Translations under genes and position numbers: made by a program
NCBI GenBank assembly: GCA_030530315.1
Contig: JAUMVG010000007.1
Coordinates: forward strand, 1-64,000
DNA from: Clostridia bacterium
GTDB lineage: Bacteria; Bacillota; Clostridia; Christensenellales; Aristaeellaceae
Length of the DNA stretch: 64,000 nt
Direction: 5' to 3'
Shown: positions 1 to 7,679 of the stretch, piece by piece
Layout: each line of letters opens with the position of its first letter
Position numbering within the stretch: the stretch's first letter is position 1
Notes under the pieces: model-generated
What the model saw: the letters and a program-made list of their open reading frames with translations, nothing else
Database searches by the model: none
Told to the model about the DNA's origin: nothing

Positions 1-93
1 TCTCAAGGTTCGTTTCTCTCTCTTCTCTGTATCGTTTTCAAGGTTCGCCGCTGTCGGAAATTCACTTTCGTATCTCGCCGACAACAGTTAAGG
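1..93 (-). ncRNA. Probable leader of an rRNA operon leaving the window
   Basis: Read on the minus strand, this stretch directly follows a consensus promoter and contains no open frame. It carries the phrase GAACCTTGAAAAC and a second GAACCTTGAGA, which resemble sequences found in leaders and spacers of Firmicutes rRNA operons. The reading is an inference: the 16S gene would lie beyond the left edge and is not visible. Confidence 0.5.
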
Positions 94-122
94 ATTATAC
101 CAACATTCTTTTATGCTGTCAA
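94..122 (-). promoter_or_regulatory. Perfect consensus sigma-A promoter, reading leftward
   Basis: TTGACA (122-117), a 17-bp spacer and TATAAT (99-94) on the minus strand, with TGG just before the -10 box. Both hexamers match the consensus fully, which is typical of stable-RNA promoters. Transcription runs out of the window at position 1. Confidence 0.8.
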
Positions 123-193
123 GCATTATCCGCAATTCTTAACAATCTTTTTCTTTCATGCCCTTTGCGCCCCAGCCCCGTTCGAAAAAACAC

Positions 194-222
194 TTGTGCA
201 ATTCCCGGGTTGTGCATATAAT
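194..222 (+). promoter_or_regulatory. Promoter of the malQ-glgP fusion
   Basis: TTGTGC (194-199), a 17-bp spacer and TATAAT (217-222). The start codon is 39 bases downstream of the -10 box, preceded by a GGGAGTG ribosome binding site. It diverges from the leftward promoter at 94-122. Confidence 0.7.
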
Positions 223-260
223 AGGGTTACATCTATATGTGTGATTGGGAGTGAAACGAC

Positions 261-3200
261 ATGAGACAGAGCGGCGTTCTGCTGCACATCACCTCTCTGC
301 CCTCCCGTGGCGGCATCGGCACGCTGGGACAGGCGGCCTACGACTTTGTCGACTTCGTCAAGGCGTCGGGCATGACCATCTGGCAGATGCTGCCCATCGG
401 GCCCACCGGCTACGCTGAATCCCCCTACCAGAGCGTATCGACCTACGCGGGCAACCCGCTGATGATCGACTTCGACATGCTGGAGGCGGAGGGACTGCTC
501 CCAGCGGGCAGCTACCAGCCCCTGGACTTCGAGCCGAACGTGGACTTCGAGGCCGTCAAGGCGCAGAAGTCCCGGCTGCTGCGCCTTGCCTTCGAGACCT
601 CCGCGGACAGCCTCAGTGAGGAGCTCGCCGACTTCGAGGCCAGTCACCCCTGGGTGCGGGATTACGCCCTGTTCTGCGCCATTAAGGCCCACTTCGGCAG
701 CGTCTCCTGGATGGTCTGGCCGGATCAGGACATCCGTCTGCGCAAGCCGGAGGCCGTGGCGAAGTACGCGGCGGAGCTGGACGACGAGGTCTCCTACTAT
801 ATATTCGAACAATACCTGTTTTTCGACCAGTGGATGCGACTGCGGGACTACGCCCGCATGAACGGCATCCGGCTGATGGGCGACATGCCGATCTACGTGG
901 CGGAAGACTCCTGCGACGTGTGGATGAACCCGGACCTGTTCGAACTGGACGAGGACTGCAAGCCCATCCGCATCGCGGGCGTGCCGCCGGACTACTTCCA
1001 GAAGGACGGCCAGCGCTGGGGCAACCCGCTCTACGCCTGGAAGAAGCACGCCGAGACCGGCTACAGCTGGTGGATCGGCCGCCTGCGCGCGCTGGGCGAG
1101 CTGTTCGACATCCTGCGCATCGACCACTTCATCGGCTTCGCCAACTTCTACGCCATTCCCGCCGAGGAGCTCACCGCCCGCAATGGCAAGTATGAGCTTG
1201 GCCCCGGCCGCAAGCTGTTCGCCCGCATCAAAAAGGCCCTGCCCAGCCTGGACATCGTGGCAGAGGACCTGGGCGTGGTCAGCAACCGGGTGAAGAAGCT
1301 GCTGGCCTACTGCGGCTATCCCGGCATGAAGGTCATGCAGTTCGCCTACGACGGCCAGAACAGCGCCGACCTGCCGGAGTACCACGTGCCCAACTGCATC
1401 GTGTACACCGGCACCCACGACAACAACACCACCCAGGGCTGGTGGGACGAGGCCAGCGAGGAGACCCACGCCCGCGCCAGGGAAAAGCTGGGCATGCCCG
1501 AGGGCTGCGACGACGTGCTGCCCTACATCATCCGCGCCGCCTTCGATTCCGTGGGCGACACGGTGATCGTGCCCATGCAGGACTGGCTGGGACTGGGCGC
1601 CGAGGCCCGCATGAACTTCCCCGGCACCGTGGGCGGCAACTGGCTGTGGCGCATGGCCGAGACGGACTACGCTCCCATCGCCCGCCGCATCCGCCGGCTG
1701 AACCGGGCGAGCCATCGGGGCACGCTGCACAGCGCCACCGGCGCGGAGCTGATCGCCCAGGCGGAGGAGTTCTGCGTGTGCGACTGGCACGCGACGAAGC
1801 TCAGCGACGTGGGCCCGATCCAGCAGCACGACGCCATCGCCAAGGCCGCCATGCTGGACATCGCGCCCCAGTGGGCCGACGACTACGCCGCGCGGCTGGA
1901 GGGCCGCCGGGCGGCCTACCTCTCCGCGGAATACCTGATGGGCCGCTTGGTCTACAACAACCTGTACAACATGGGCGTGCTGAAGGATGTCAAGGAGCGC
2001 CTGGCGCTGAAGGGCGTGGACCTGGCCGACCTGGAGGACATCGAGGACGCGGCCCTGGGCAACGGCGGGCTGGGACGCCTGGCCGCCTGCTTCCTGGACA
2101 GTGCCGCCACCCACGACATCCCGCTGGACGGCTACGGCCTGCGCTACAAGTACGGCCTGTTCCGCCAGAGCTTTGACGAGAACGGCGCCCAGGTGGAGGA
2201 CCCGGACGACTGGACCCGCTACGGCGATCCCTGGAGCGTTCGCCGGGACGACTTGACGCAGTATGTGTTCATGAAGGACCTGGCGGTCCGAGCCGTGCCC
2301 TACGACATGCCCGTCATCGGCTACCGGCGCGCCAGCATCGGGACGCTGCGCCTGTGGCAGTGCGAGGCGGTGGAGGAATTCGACTTCGAGGCCTTCAACG
2401 CCCAGGACTACGCCGCCGCTTGCCGCAACAAGAACACCGCCGAGGACATCACCAAGGTGCTCTATCCCAACGACTCCACCCAGGCGGGCAAGCTGCTGCG
2501 CCTGCGGCAGCAGTACGTGCTGGTCAGCGCTTCGCTGAAGGACATGCTGGACGCCTACCTGACCAGCCGGGACTTCCCGGGCCTCGAGCGGGACGACTTT
2601 GCCGCCATCTACGACGGCTTTGCCGAGGCGCACGCCATCCAGCTGAACGACACCCATCCCACCATGGCCATCCCGGAGCTCATCCGGCTGCTGACCGACC
2701 TGGGCATGGATTTCAACCGGGCCTTCGACATCGCCCGCAGGACCTTCCGTTACACCAACCACACCGTCATGCGCGAGGCCCTGGAGTGCTGGGACCTGAA
2801 GCTGATGAACGAGCTGTCCCCGGACCTGGTGAAGATCATCCGGAAGATCCAGGCCAAGCTGAACCGCGACCTGAAAAAGGCGAAGGTGGAGGATGCCGCG
2901 CCCTACGCCATCATCGACGCGGACAAGCGCGTCCACATGGCGAACCTGGCCGTCTACGGCTCCAGCTACACCAACGGCGTGGCCGCCATCCACAGCCAGA
3001 TCCTCAAGGACGACGTGTTCAAGGAGTGGTACGCCCTCTATCCCGAGCGGTTTAACAACAAGACCAACGGCATCACCCAGCGGCGCTGGCTGGGCCTGTG
3101 CAACCCGGAGCTGACGGCGCTGTTGAGGGACGCGCTGGGCGGCGACGGCTTCCTGACGGACCTGTTCGCGCTGCGGGCGCTGGAGCCGATGATCGACGAC

Positions 3201-4259
3201 GCGCTGGCCGAGCGGTTCATCGAGGTCAAGCGCGAGAAGAAGCGCCAGCTGGCCAGTCTGATCCTGGAGCGCGAGGGCGTCGAGATCCCCGAGCACTTCG
3301 TGTTCGACGTACAGGTCAAGCGCCTGCACGAGTACAAGCGCCAGCTGATGAACGCGCTGTCCATACTGGACATCTACTACGGCCTGAAGGACGGCTCCCT
3401 GACCGACTTCCCCGCCACGGCGTTCATCTTCGGCGCGAAGAGCGCCCCCGGCTACGCCCGGGCCAAGGCGGTCATCCGCTTCATCAACCACATCGCCGCC
3501 ATGGTGAACGGCGACCCCGAGACCAACGACCGACTGCGGGTAGTGTTCGTGCAGAACTACAACTGCTCCTACGCCGAGCACATCATCCCGGCGGCGGACA
3601 TCTCCGAGCAGATCTCTCCCGCGGGCACCGAGGCCAGCGGCACCGGCAACATGAAGCTGATGCTGAACGGCGCCGTGACCCTGGGCACCTACGACGGCGC
3701 GAACATCGAGATCTTCGAGCAGGCGGAGCCCGCCGCGGACGACGGAGCTGCCCCGAAGCAGCTTGCCAACAACTTCGTATTCGGCGCCACGGTGGAGGAG
3801 CTGAACGCCATCAAGGCCGACTATGACCCCGCGGCGATCTACGCGGCCAACCCCCGCCTCGCCCGGGTGATCGACGCCCTGGACGAATTCGAGAAGCCGG
3901 AGGACGCGGACGGCGACGCCGAAGCCCCGGTGAAGGAGGCCGAGATCCCCGCGCCGCGGGAGGACGCGGACACCGACGCCGAGGCCCCCGCGAAGGAACC
4001 CGAAGCCCCCGCGCTGCGGGAGGGCGACCTGGCCGAATTGAAGCAGTCCCTGTTGAAGGGGGCCAGCTGGCACAAACCGGACCACTACTTCATCCTGAAG
4101 GACTACCCCTCCTACATGGAGGCCAAGCTGGCGGCCATCCGCGCCACCCGCGACCCCATCGCCTTCGCGAAGATGGCCCTGCACAACATCGCCGGCGCGG
4201 GCAAGTTCTCCAGCGACCGCACCATCCGGGAATATTGGGAAGATCTCTGGTCGAAGTAA
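261..4259 (+). CDS. Fused 4-alpha-glucanotransferase / glycogen phosphorylase
   Basis: The protein has 1332 residues with two complete enzymes in one chain. Residues 1 to about 510 are a GH77 amylomaltase (MalQ): the GDMPIYVAEDS motif, nucleophile D288 in RIDHF, acid/base E335 in AEDLG and D387 in GTHDNN are all visible. From about residue 525 to the end is a GT35 glycogen/maltodextrin phosphorylase, with YLSAEYLMGR near 553 and the PLP-binding K1132 in EASGTGNMK. Together they would rearrange maltodextrins and release glucose-1-phosphate in the cytoplasm. An acidic, Ala/Pro-rich stretch (about 1211-1255) interrupts the C-terminal phosphorylase region and is encoded by a 60-base tandem duplication. 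The glucose-1-phosphate fits the phosphohexomutase at 4921-6594. Start chosen at the ATG after GGGAGTG. Confidence 0.95.
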   Translation: MRQSGVLLHITSLPSRGGIGTLGQAAYDFVDFVKASGMTIWQMLPIGPTGYAESPYQSVSTYAGNPLMIDFDMLEAEGLLPAGSYQPLDFEPNVDFEAVKAQKSRLLRLAFETSADSLSEELADFEASHPWVRDYALFCAIKAHFGSVSWMVWPDQDIRLRKPEAVAKYAAELDDEVSYYIFEQYLFFDQWMRLRDYARMNGIRLMGDMPIYVAEDSCDVWMNPDLFELDEDCKPIRIAGVPPDYFQKDGQRWGNPLYAWKKHAETGYSWWIGRLRALGELFDILRIDHFIGFANFYAIPAEELTARNGKYELGPGRKLFARIKKALPSLDIVAEDLGVVSNRVKKLLAYCGYPGMKVMQFAYDGQNSADLPEYHVPNCIVYTGTHDNNTTQGWWDEASEETHARAREKLGMPEGCDDVLPYIIRAAFDSVGDTVIVPMQDWLGLGAEARMNFPGTVGGNWLWRMAETDYAPIARRIRRLNRASHRGTLHSATGAELIAQAEEFCVCDWHATKLSDVGPIQQHDAIAKAAMLDIAPQWADDYAARLEGRRAAYLSAEYLMGRLVYNNLYNMGVLKDVKERLALKGVDLADLEDIEDAALGNGGLGRLAACFLDSAATHDIPLDGYGLRYKYGLFRQSFDENGAQVEDPDDWTRYGDPWSVRRDDLTQYVFMKDLAVRAVPYDMPVIGYRRASIGTLRLWQCEAVEEFDFEAFNAQDYAAACRNKNTAEDITKVLYPNDSTQAGKLLRLRQQYVLVSASLKDMLDAYLTSRDFPGLERDDFAAIYDGFAEAHAIQLNDTHPTMAIPELIRLLTDLGMDFNRAFDIARRTFRYTNHTVMREALECWDLKLMNELSPDLVKIIRKIQAKLNRDLKKAKVEDAAPYAIIDADKRVHMANLAVYGSSYTNGVAAIHSQILKDDVFKEWYALYPERFNNKTNGITQRRWLGLCNPELTALLRDALGGDGFLTDLFALRALEPMIDDALAERFIEVKREKKRQLASLILEREGVEIPEHFVFDVQVKRLHEYKRQLMNALSILDIYYGLKDGSLTDFPATAFIFGAKSAPGYARAKAVIRFINHIAAMVNGDPETNDRLRVVFVQNYNCSYAEHIIPAADISEQISPAGTEASGTGNMKLMLNGAVTLGTYDGANIEIFEQAEPAADDGAAPKQLANNFVFGATVEELNAIKADYDPAAIYAANPRLARVIDALDEFEKPEDADGDAEAPVKEAEIPAPREDADTDAEAPAKEPEAPALREGDLAELKQSLLKGASWHKPDHYFILKDYPSYMEAKLAAIRATRDPIAFAKMALHNIAGAGKFSSDRTIREYWEDLWSK
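3901..4020 (+). repeat. Two 60-base direct repeats inside the phosphorylase
   Basis: Positions 3901-3960 and 3961-4020 are tandem copies of a 20-codon unit (beginning GAGGACGCGGAC), roughly 80 percent identical by eye. They encode an acidic Glu/Asp/Ala/Pro-rich linker just before the conserved KGASWHKPDHYF segment. The insertion keeps the frame. Confidence 0.85.
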
Positions 4260-4282
4260 ACCATTCTTAAGAAAAAATGGAA

Positions 4283-4316
4283 GAGGGGCGTTCCGCCAAA
4301 CGGCGGAGCGCCCCTC
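4283..4316 (-). terminator. Bidirectional terminator between convergent genes
   Basis: A 15-bp stem (4283-4297 with 4302-4316, one G-U pair) and an AAAC loop. On the minus strand it is followed by a run of six T, so it ends the 4343-4843 transcript. On the plus strand it lies 23 bases after the phosphorylase stop but lacks a T-run. Confidence 0.8.
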
Positions 4317-4342
4317 GAATATGTCCATGTCGCAACGCGGCG

Positions 4343-4843
4343 TTATGCCTCTCCCTGCACGGGCGCGTAGATCGCCTCGGCGGCGGCGGTGATGTCGAAG
4401 CCGTCCAGGTCTTCGCCCGAAGCGGTGATGGAATACATCAGGCCGGGAACGATGTCGTAGAACAGGCACAGGTCGACGGTCAGGCCCTCGTCGTAGCCCC
4501 GCAGCATGCTGCCCTCGCAGCCGCCGATCTCGCAGGCTTCCTCATAGGTCCACACGTAATACAGACCGGAGATGTCCTCAAAGGCGTCGGTGGGCTGCAT
4601 GCGGGCGGTGTACGCCATGTCCTGCCAGGTGAAGTCCACCTCGGCCAGGCTCAGCTCGGCGTTCATGCGGTAGGACGCGTTCTCCGCCTCCTCGGGCAGG
4701 TTGATCACAAAGCCCAGGGTGTCCAGCATCGTCTGGGCGTCGCATTCGGTCCAGGGATTGGCGACGGCGGCATTCTCCTCGGCCAGGGCCACGGCGCCCA
4801 GGCTCAGCAGCGCGATCAGCAGCACGGCGATAATCTTCTTCAT
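4343..4843 (-). CDS. Small secreted protein of unknown function
   Basis: The protein has 166 residues. The N-terminus (MKKIIAVLLIALLSLGAVALA) is a signal peptide with likely cleavage after ALA. The mature part is acidic and carries two cysteines near CEIGGCEG and one in LCLFYDI. I do not recognise a family. The start at 4843 was chosen over an upstream in-frame ATG because AGGAGG (4851-4856) stands 7 bases before it and the signal peptide begins there. It is the last gene before the terminator and lies 77 bases after the phosphohexomutase stop, so it may be read through from that operon. Confidence 0.8.
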   Translation of the reverse strand: MKKIIAVLLIALLSLGAVALAEENAAVANPWTECDAQTMLDTLGFVINLPEEAENASYRMNAELSLAEVDFTWQDMAYTARMQPTDAFEDISGLYYVWTYEEACEIGGCEGSMLRGYDEGLTVDLCLFYDIVPGLMYSITASGEDLDGFDITAAAEAIYAPVQGEA

Positions 4844-4920
4844 GGTTATTCCTCCTGTGTTCTTTGGGAAATCTTTGGAAACAAACTTTGGACGTCCCTT
4901 GGCCGCCTTTGGTTCCACGC

Positions 4921-6594
4921 TCACGCCATAAAGCGCTTCAAATCCTCCGCCAGGGCGGCCTCGGCCCGCGCGGCCTGCGCCCGGTCCGGCGCGGACACGC
5001 TGACGTACAGCTTCAGCTTCGGCTCGGTGCCGGAAGGGCGCACCACCACGGACGCGCCGTCCATCAGGAACTTCAGCACGTCGGACTTGGGCAGCCCGTC
5101 CAGGCCGGGGGCGTAATCCAGCACCTTGCGCACCGCGCGGCCGCCGAGCTCGGGGATGTTCCCCCTCAGCGCCGCCATGATGCCCTGCATCTTCGTAAAG
5201 CCTGCGGAGCCCTCGAACTCAAAGCTGTGCAGCGTGTTCAGGCAATAGCCGAATTCCGCATACAGCTGCTCCAGGCGCTCCAGCAGGCTGACGCCCCGGG
5301 TCCTGTACCAGGCGAACATCTCGCAGATCAGGAAGGCCGCGTCCACGGCGTCCTTGTCCCGCACGTAGGTGCCGCTGAGATAGCCGTAGCTCTCCTCGAA
5401 GCCGAAGATGTAGCGGTCGGGGCGGCCCTGGGCTTCCAGCCGGGCGATGGTCTCGCCGATGTACTTGAAGCCGGTCAGCACGTTCACCGTCTCCACGCCG
5501 TACTTCTCCGCGATGCGCTGGGCCATGTCTGTGGTCACGATGGTCTTGACCAGCACCGGGCCCTCGGGCATCCGACCCAGAGCGATCCGCCGCTGGCAGA
5601 TGTAATCCAGCAGCAGCATGCCGGTCTCGTTGCCGGTCAGCAGCCGGAAGCCCTCCGGCCCGCGCACGGCGATGCCGCAACGGTCGCAGTCCGGGTCGGT
5701 GGCCAGCAGCAGATCGGCGTCCAGGCGCTCGGCGTACTCCAGCCCGAGCCGCATCGCCTCCCGGATCTCCGGATTCGGATAGGGGCAGGTCGGGAAGTGC
5801 CCGTCAGGCTGCTCCTGCTCCTTCACCACGGTCACGCGGGTGTAGCCGCTCTCCTTCAGCGTGCGCAGCACCGGCTTCAAGCCCGTGCCGTTCAGCGGCG
5901 AATACACGATGGCCGCGCCCTTGTCCACCGCCTCGCCACCCAGCAGCGACTGGCCCTTGACCTCCTCGATGAAGTCCGTGACCACCTGCGCGTCGATCCA
6001 GCCGATCAGCCCCTTCGAGAGTCCCTCGTCGAAGTCCATGCGCCGGGGCCCGTCGAACACGTCCAGCTTGTCGATCTCGGCCAGGATCTCCGCCGCGGCC
6101 TCGGTGGTGATCTGGCAGCCGTCGGGGCCGTACACCTTGTAGCCGTTGTACTTGGCCGGGTTGTGGGAGGCCGTGACCATGATGCCCGCCGCGCAGTTCA
6201 GCGCCCGCACGGCATAGGACAGGCAGGGCGTGGGCATCAGCTGGGGATACACCTCGGCGCAGATGCCGTTGGCGGCGAACACGCCGGCGGCCACCCGGGC
6301 GAATTCATCCGAAAGGATGCGGGAATCGTAGCTGACGGCGATGCGCCGCTTTTCCGCCGGAAAGTGCTTCCCCACATAGTCGGCCAGCCCCTGAGAGGCC
6401 TTGGCCACGGTGTGCACGTTCATGCGGTTGGTGCCCGCGCCGATCACGCCCCGCAGGCCGCCGGTTCCGAAGGCCAGGTCCCGATAGAAGGCGTCCTCCC
6501 GCGCCGCAGCGTCGCCCTCCATGGCGGCCAGCTCCGGCTTCAGCGACTCGTCCGCCCGCTCCATCCAGCGGCGGTAGCTCGTTTCGATATTCAC
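4921..6594 (-). CDS. pgcA: Phosphoglucomutase/phosphomannomutase family (alpha-D-phosphohexomutase)
   Basis: The protein has 557 residues, the usual length for the Firmicutes PgcA type. It interconverts hexose 1- and 6-phosphates. Visible motifs are the phosphoserine loop TASHNPAKYNG (S143), the metal loop DPDCDRCG, the sugar-specificity loop GFEESYG and the C-terminal phosphate-binding RPSGTEPK. The start is a GTG at 6594 with GGGAGGGG six bases upstream; longer in-frame extensions lack a ribosome binding site. It follows the SGNH gene by 53 bases in the same operon. It would feed glucose-1-phosphate from phosphorolysis into glycolysis. The gene symbol rests on similarity of type, not on proof of the exact hexose. 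Confidence 0.92.
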   Translation of the reverse strand: MNIETSYRRWMERADESLKPELAAMEGDAAAREDAFYRDLAFGTGGLRGVIGAGTNRMNVHTVAKASQGLADYVGKHFPAEKRRIAVSYDSRILSDEFARVAAGVFAANGICAEVYPQLMPTPCLSYAVRALNCAAGIMVTASHNPAKYNGYKVYGPDGCQITTEAAAEILAEIDKLDVFDGPRRMDFDEGLSKGLIGWIDAQVVTDFIEEVKGQSLLGGEAVDKGAAIVYSPLNGTGLKPVLRTLKESGYTRVTVVKEQEQPDGHFPTCPYPNPEIREAMRLGLEYAERLDADLLLATDPDCDRCGIAVRGPEGFRLLTGNETGMLLLDYICQRRIALGRMPEGPVLVKTIVTTDMAQRIAEKYGVETVNVLTGFKYIGETIARLEAQGRPDRYIFGFEESYGYLSGTYVRDKDAVDAAFLICEMFAWYRTRGVSLLERLEQLYAEFGYCLNTLHSFEFEGSAGFTKMQGIMAALRGNIPELGGRAVRKVLDYAPGLDGLPKSDVLKFLMDGASVVVRPSGTEPKLKLYVSVSAPDRAQAARAEAALAEDLKRFMA

Positions 6595-6647
6595 GTCAAT
6601 CCCCTCCCGTCCGTGTCTCTGCCCTGCGCGAAGCGCCGGGCCCCGCA

Positions 6648-7679
6648 TTAATTCAAAAACTCCTCCAGCGCCGCGGCGATCTCCAACGCGGCCCGCCGGT
6701 GCGCCCGGCGGCTGGGATGGCTCCGGCTGCCGTGGTCGTCCCCGCAGTCGGTCAGCGCGAGGAACGCCACCTTTTCGTCTCCCGCCGCGCGGCGCGCTTC
6801 CACCGCCTGCCTTATGGGTCCCTTCAGGCTGCTGCCGCACAGGCCGTAGGCCCACAGCAGCATCGCACCGGGATTCCGCCTTCGCAGCTGGTCGAGCAGC
6901 GCCTCCGCGCTCCCGGTGAAAGCCGCGAGCTGTTCCCCTGTGGGCGGGGTGTGCACCTTGCTCATGCCGGAGAAGTCGTTGGTCCCCAGGTTGATCACCA
7001 CGGCGTCCGCGGGCCGCTGGGCCTCAAAATCATAGGCCGCCTCCCCGCCGGGCACGACGGCGCACAGGCTGTCGTAGATGTGCCCGAGGGTGTGCTCGTA
7101 GTTCCTGTCAAAGGAGACGTGCGCGCCCCAGCCGCCCAGGGCGATCACCCGCTTCTCGGCATTCATGCGCTCGCTGACCAGCGTGGGATAAGCGAACTGG
7201 CTGGAGATCAGGGCCGTGCGCCACTCCTGGGCCGACACCGGTCCCAGGGTGCCCTCCCCCACGGTCAGGCTGTCGCCGAGGAACTCGATCAGCCGTTCGC
7301 GGGGCGCCGGCGCCTCCGGGACCCCGTCGGTGTAGACCGCCAGCAGCTCCAGCGGCCCGGAATCGCTGTCCGTGGGCTGGCTGTCCCGCAGGATGGCCAC
7401 CTCGTGGGCGGCCTCGGCGCCCAGGCGGCCCAGCAGGTCGTAGCGCCTCCGCCCGGGGGCCAGGGGGATGCGGGCCACCGGCGCGCCGTCCAAGGTCACG
7501 GCCACCCAGGGCGCGTGGGCGTCCGCCTCGGGCACGAAAAACTCCGCCTCCAGCCGGTCGCAGCAAACCTTCGTCCGCACGCCGGAGCCGGACCACCACA
7601 GTCGGCAAACCTGCTCGCCCGCATCGCACCGGCCCAGCCTCAGGAAGCCCTCGCCCAGGGGATCGTATCGATTCATCAT
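6648..7679 (-). CDS. SGNH/GDSL hydrolase, probable carbohydrate esterase (CE2-like)
   Basis: The protein has 343 residues. An N-terminal beta-rich domain of about 125 residues precedes an SGNH hydrolase domain. The nucleophile is S137 in FLGDSLTVG, followed by the NLGTND block and the C-terminal SHPS block with catalytic H321. This arrangement resembles CE2 deacetylases, which remove acetyl groups from plant glycans. There is no signal peptide, so it should act on imported oligosaccharides. Its ATG overlaps the stop of the upstream alpha-galactosidase in an ATGA, implying translational coupling. Substrate is inferred only from neighbours. Confidence 0.85.
   Translation of the reverse strand: MMNRYDPLGEGFLRLGRCDAGEQVCRLWWSGSGVRTKVCCDRLEAEFFVPEADAHAPWVAVTLDGAPVARIPLAPGRRRYDLLGRLGAEAAHEVAILRDSQPTDSDSGPLELLAVYTDGVPEAPAPRERLIEFLGDSLTVGEGTLGPVSAQEWRTALISSQFAYPTLVSERMNAEKRVIALGGWGAHVSFDRNYEHTLGHIYDSLCAVVPGGEAAYDFEAQRPADAVVINLGTNDFSGMSKVHTPPTGEQLAAFTGSAEALLDQLRRRNPGAMLLWAYGLCGSSLKGPIRQAVEARRAAGDEKVAFLALTDCGDDHGSRSHPSRRAHRRAALEIAAALEEFLN

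Noticed and set aside
156..4469. A 1437-codon open frame opposite the malQ-glgP fusion, and similar long frames opposite pheT (59831-62818), fusA (37028-39076) and the Tct/SDR region (22848-25877).
   Set aside because: They mirror highly conserved genes, have His/Gln/Val/Gly-rich composition typical of antisense GC-rich frames, and no ribosome binding sites or family motifs.
6595..6855. An N-terminal extension of the phosphohexomutase.
   Set aside because: The extension overlaps the upstream esterase gene and has no homology-like content; the GTG at 6594 has a good ribosome binding site.
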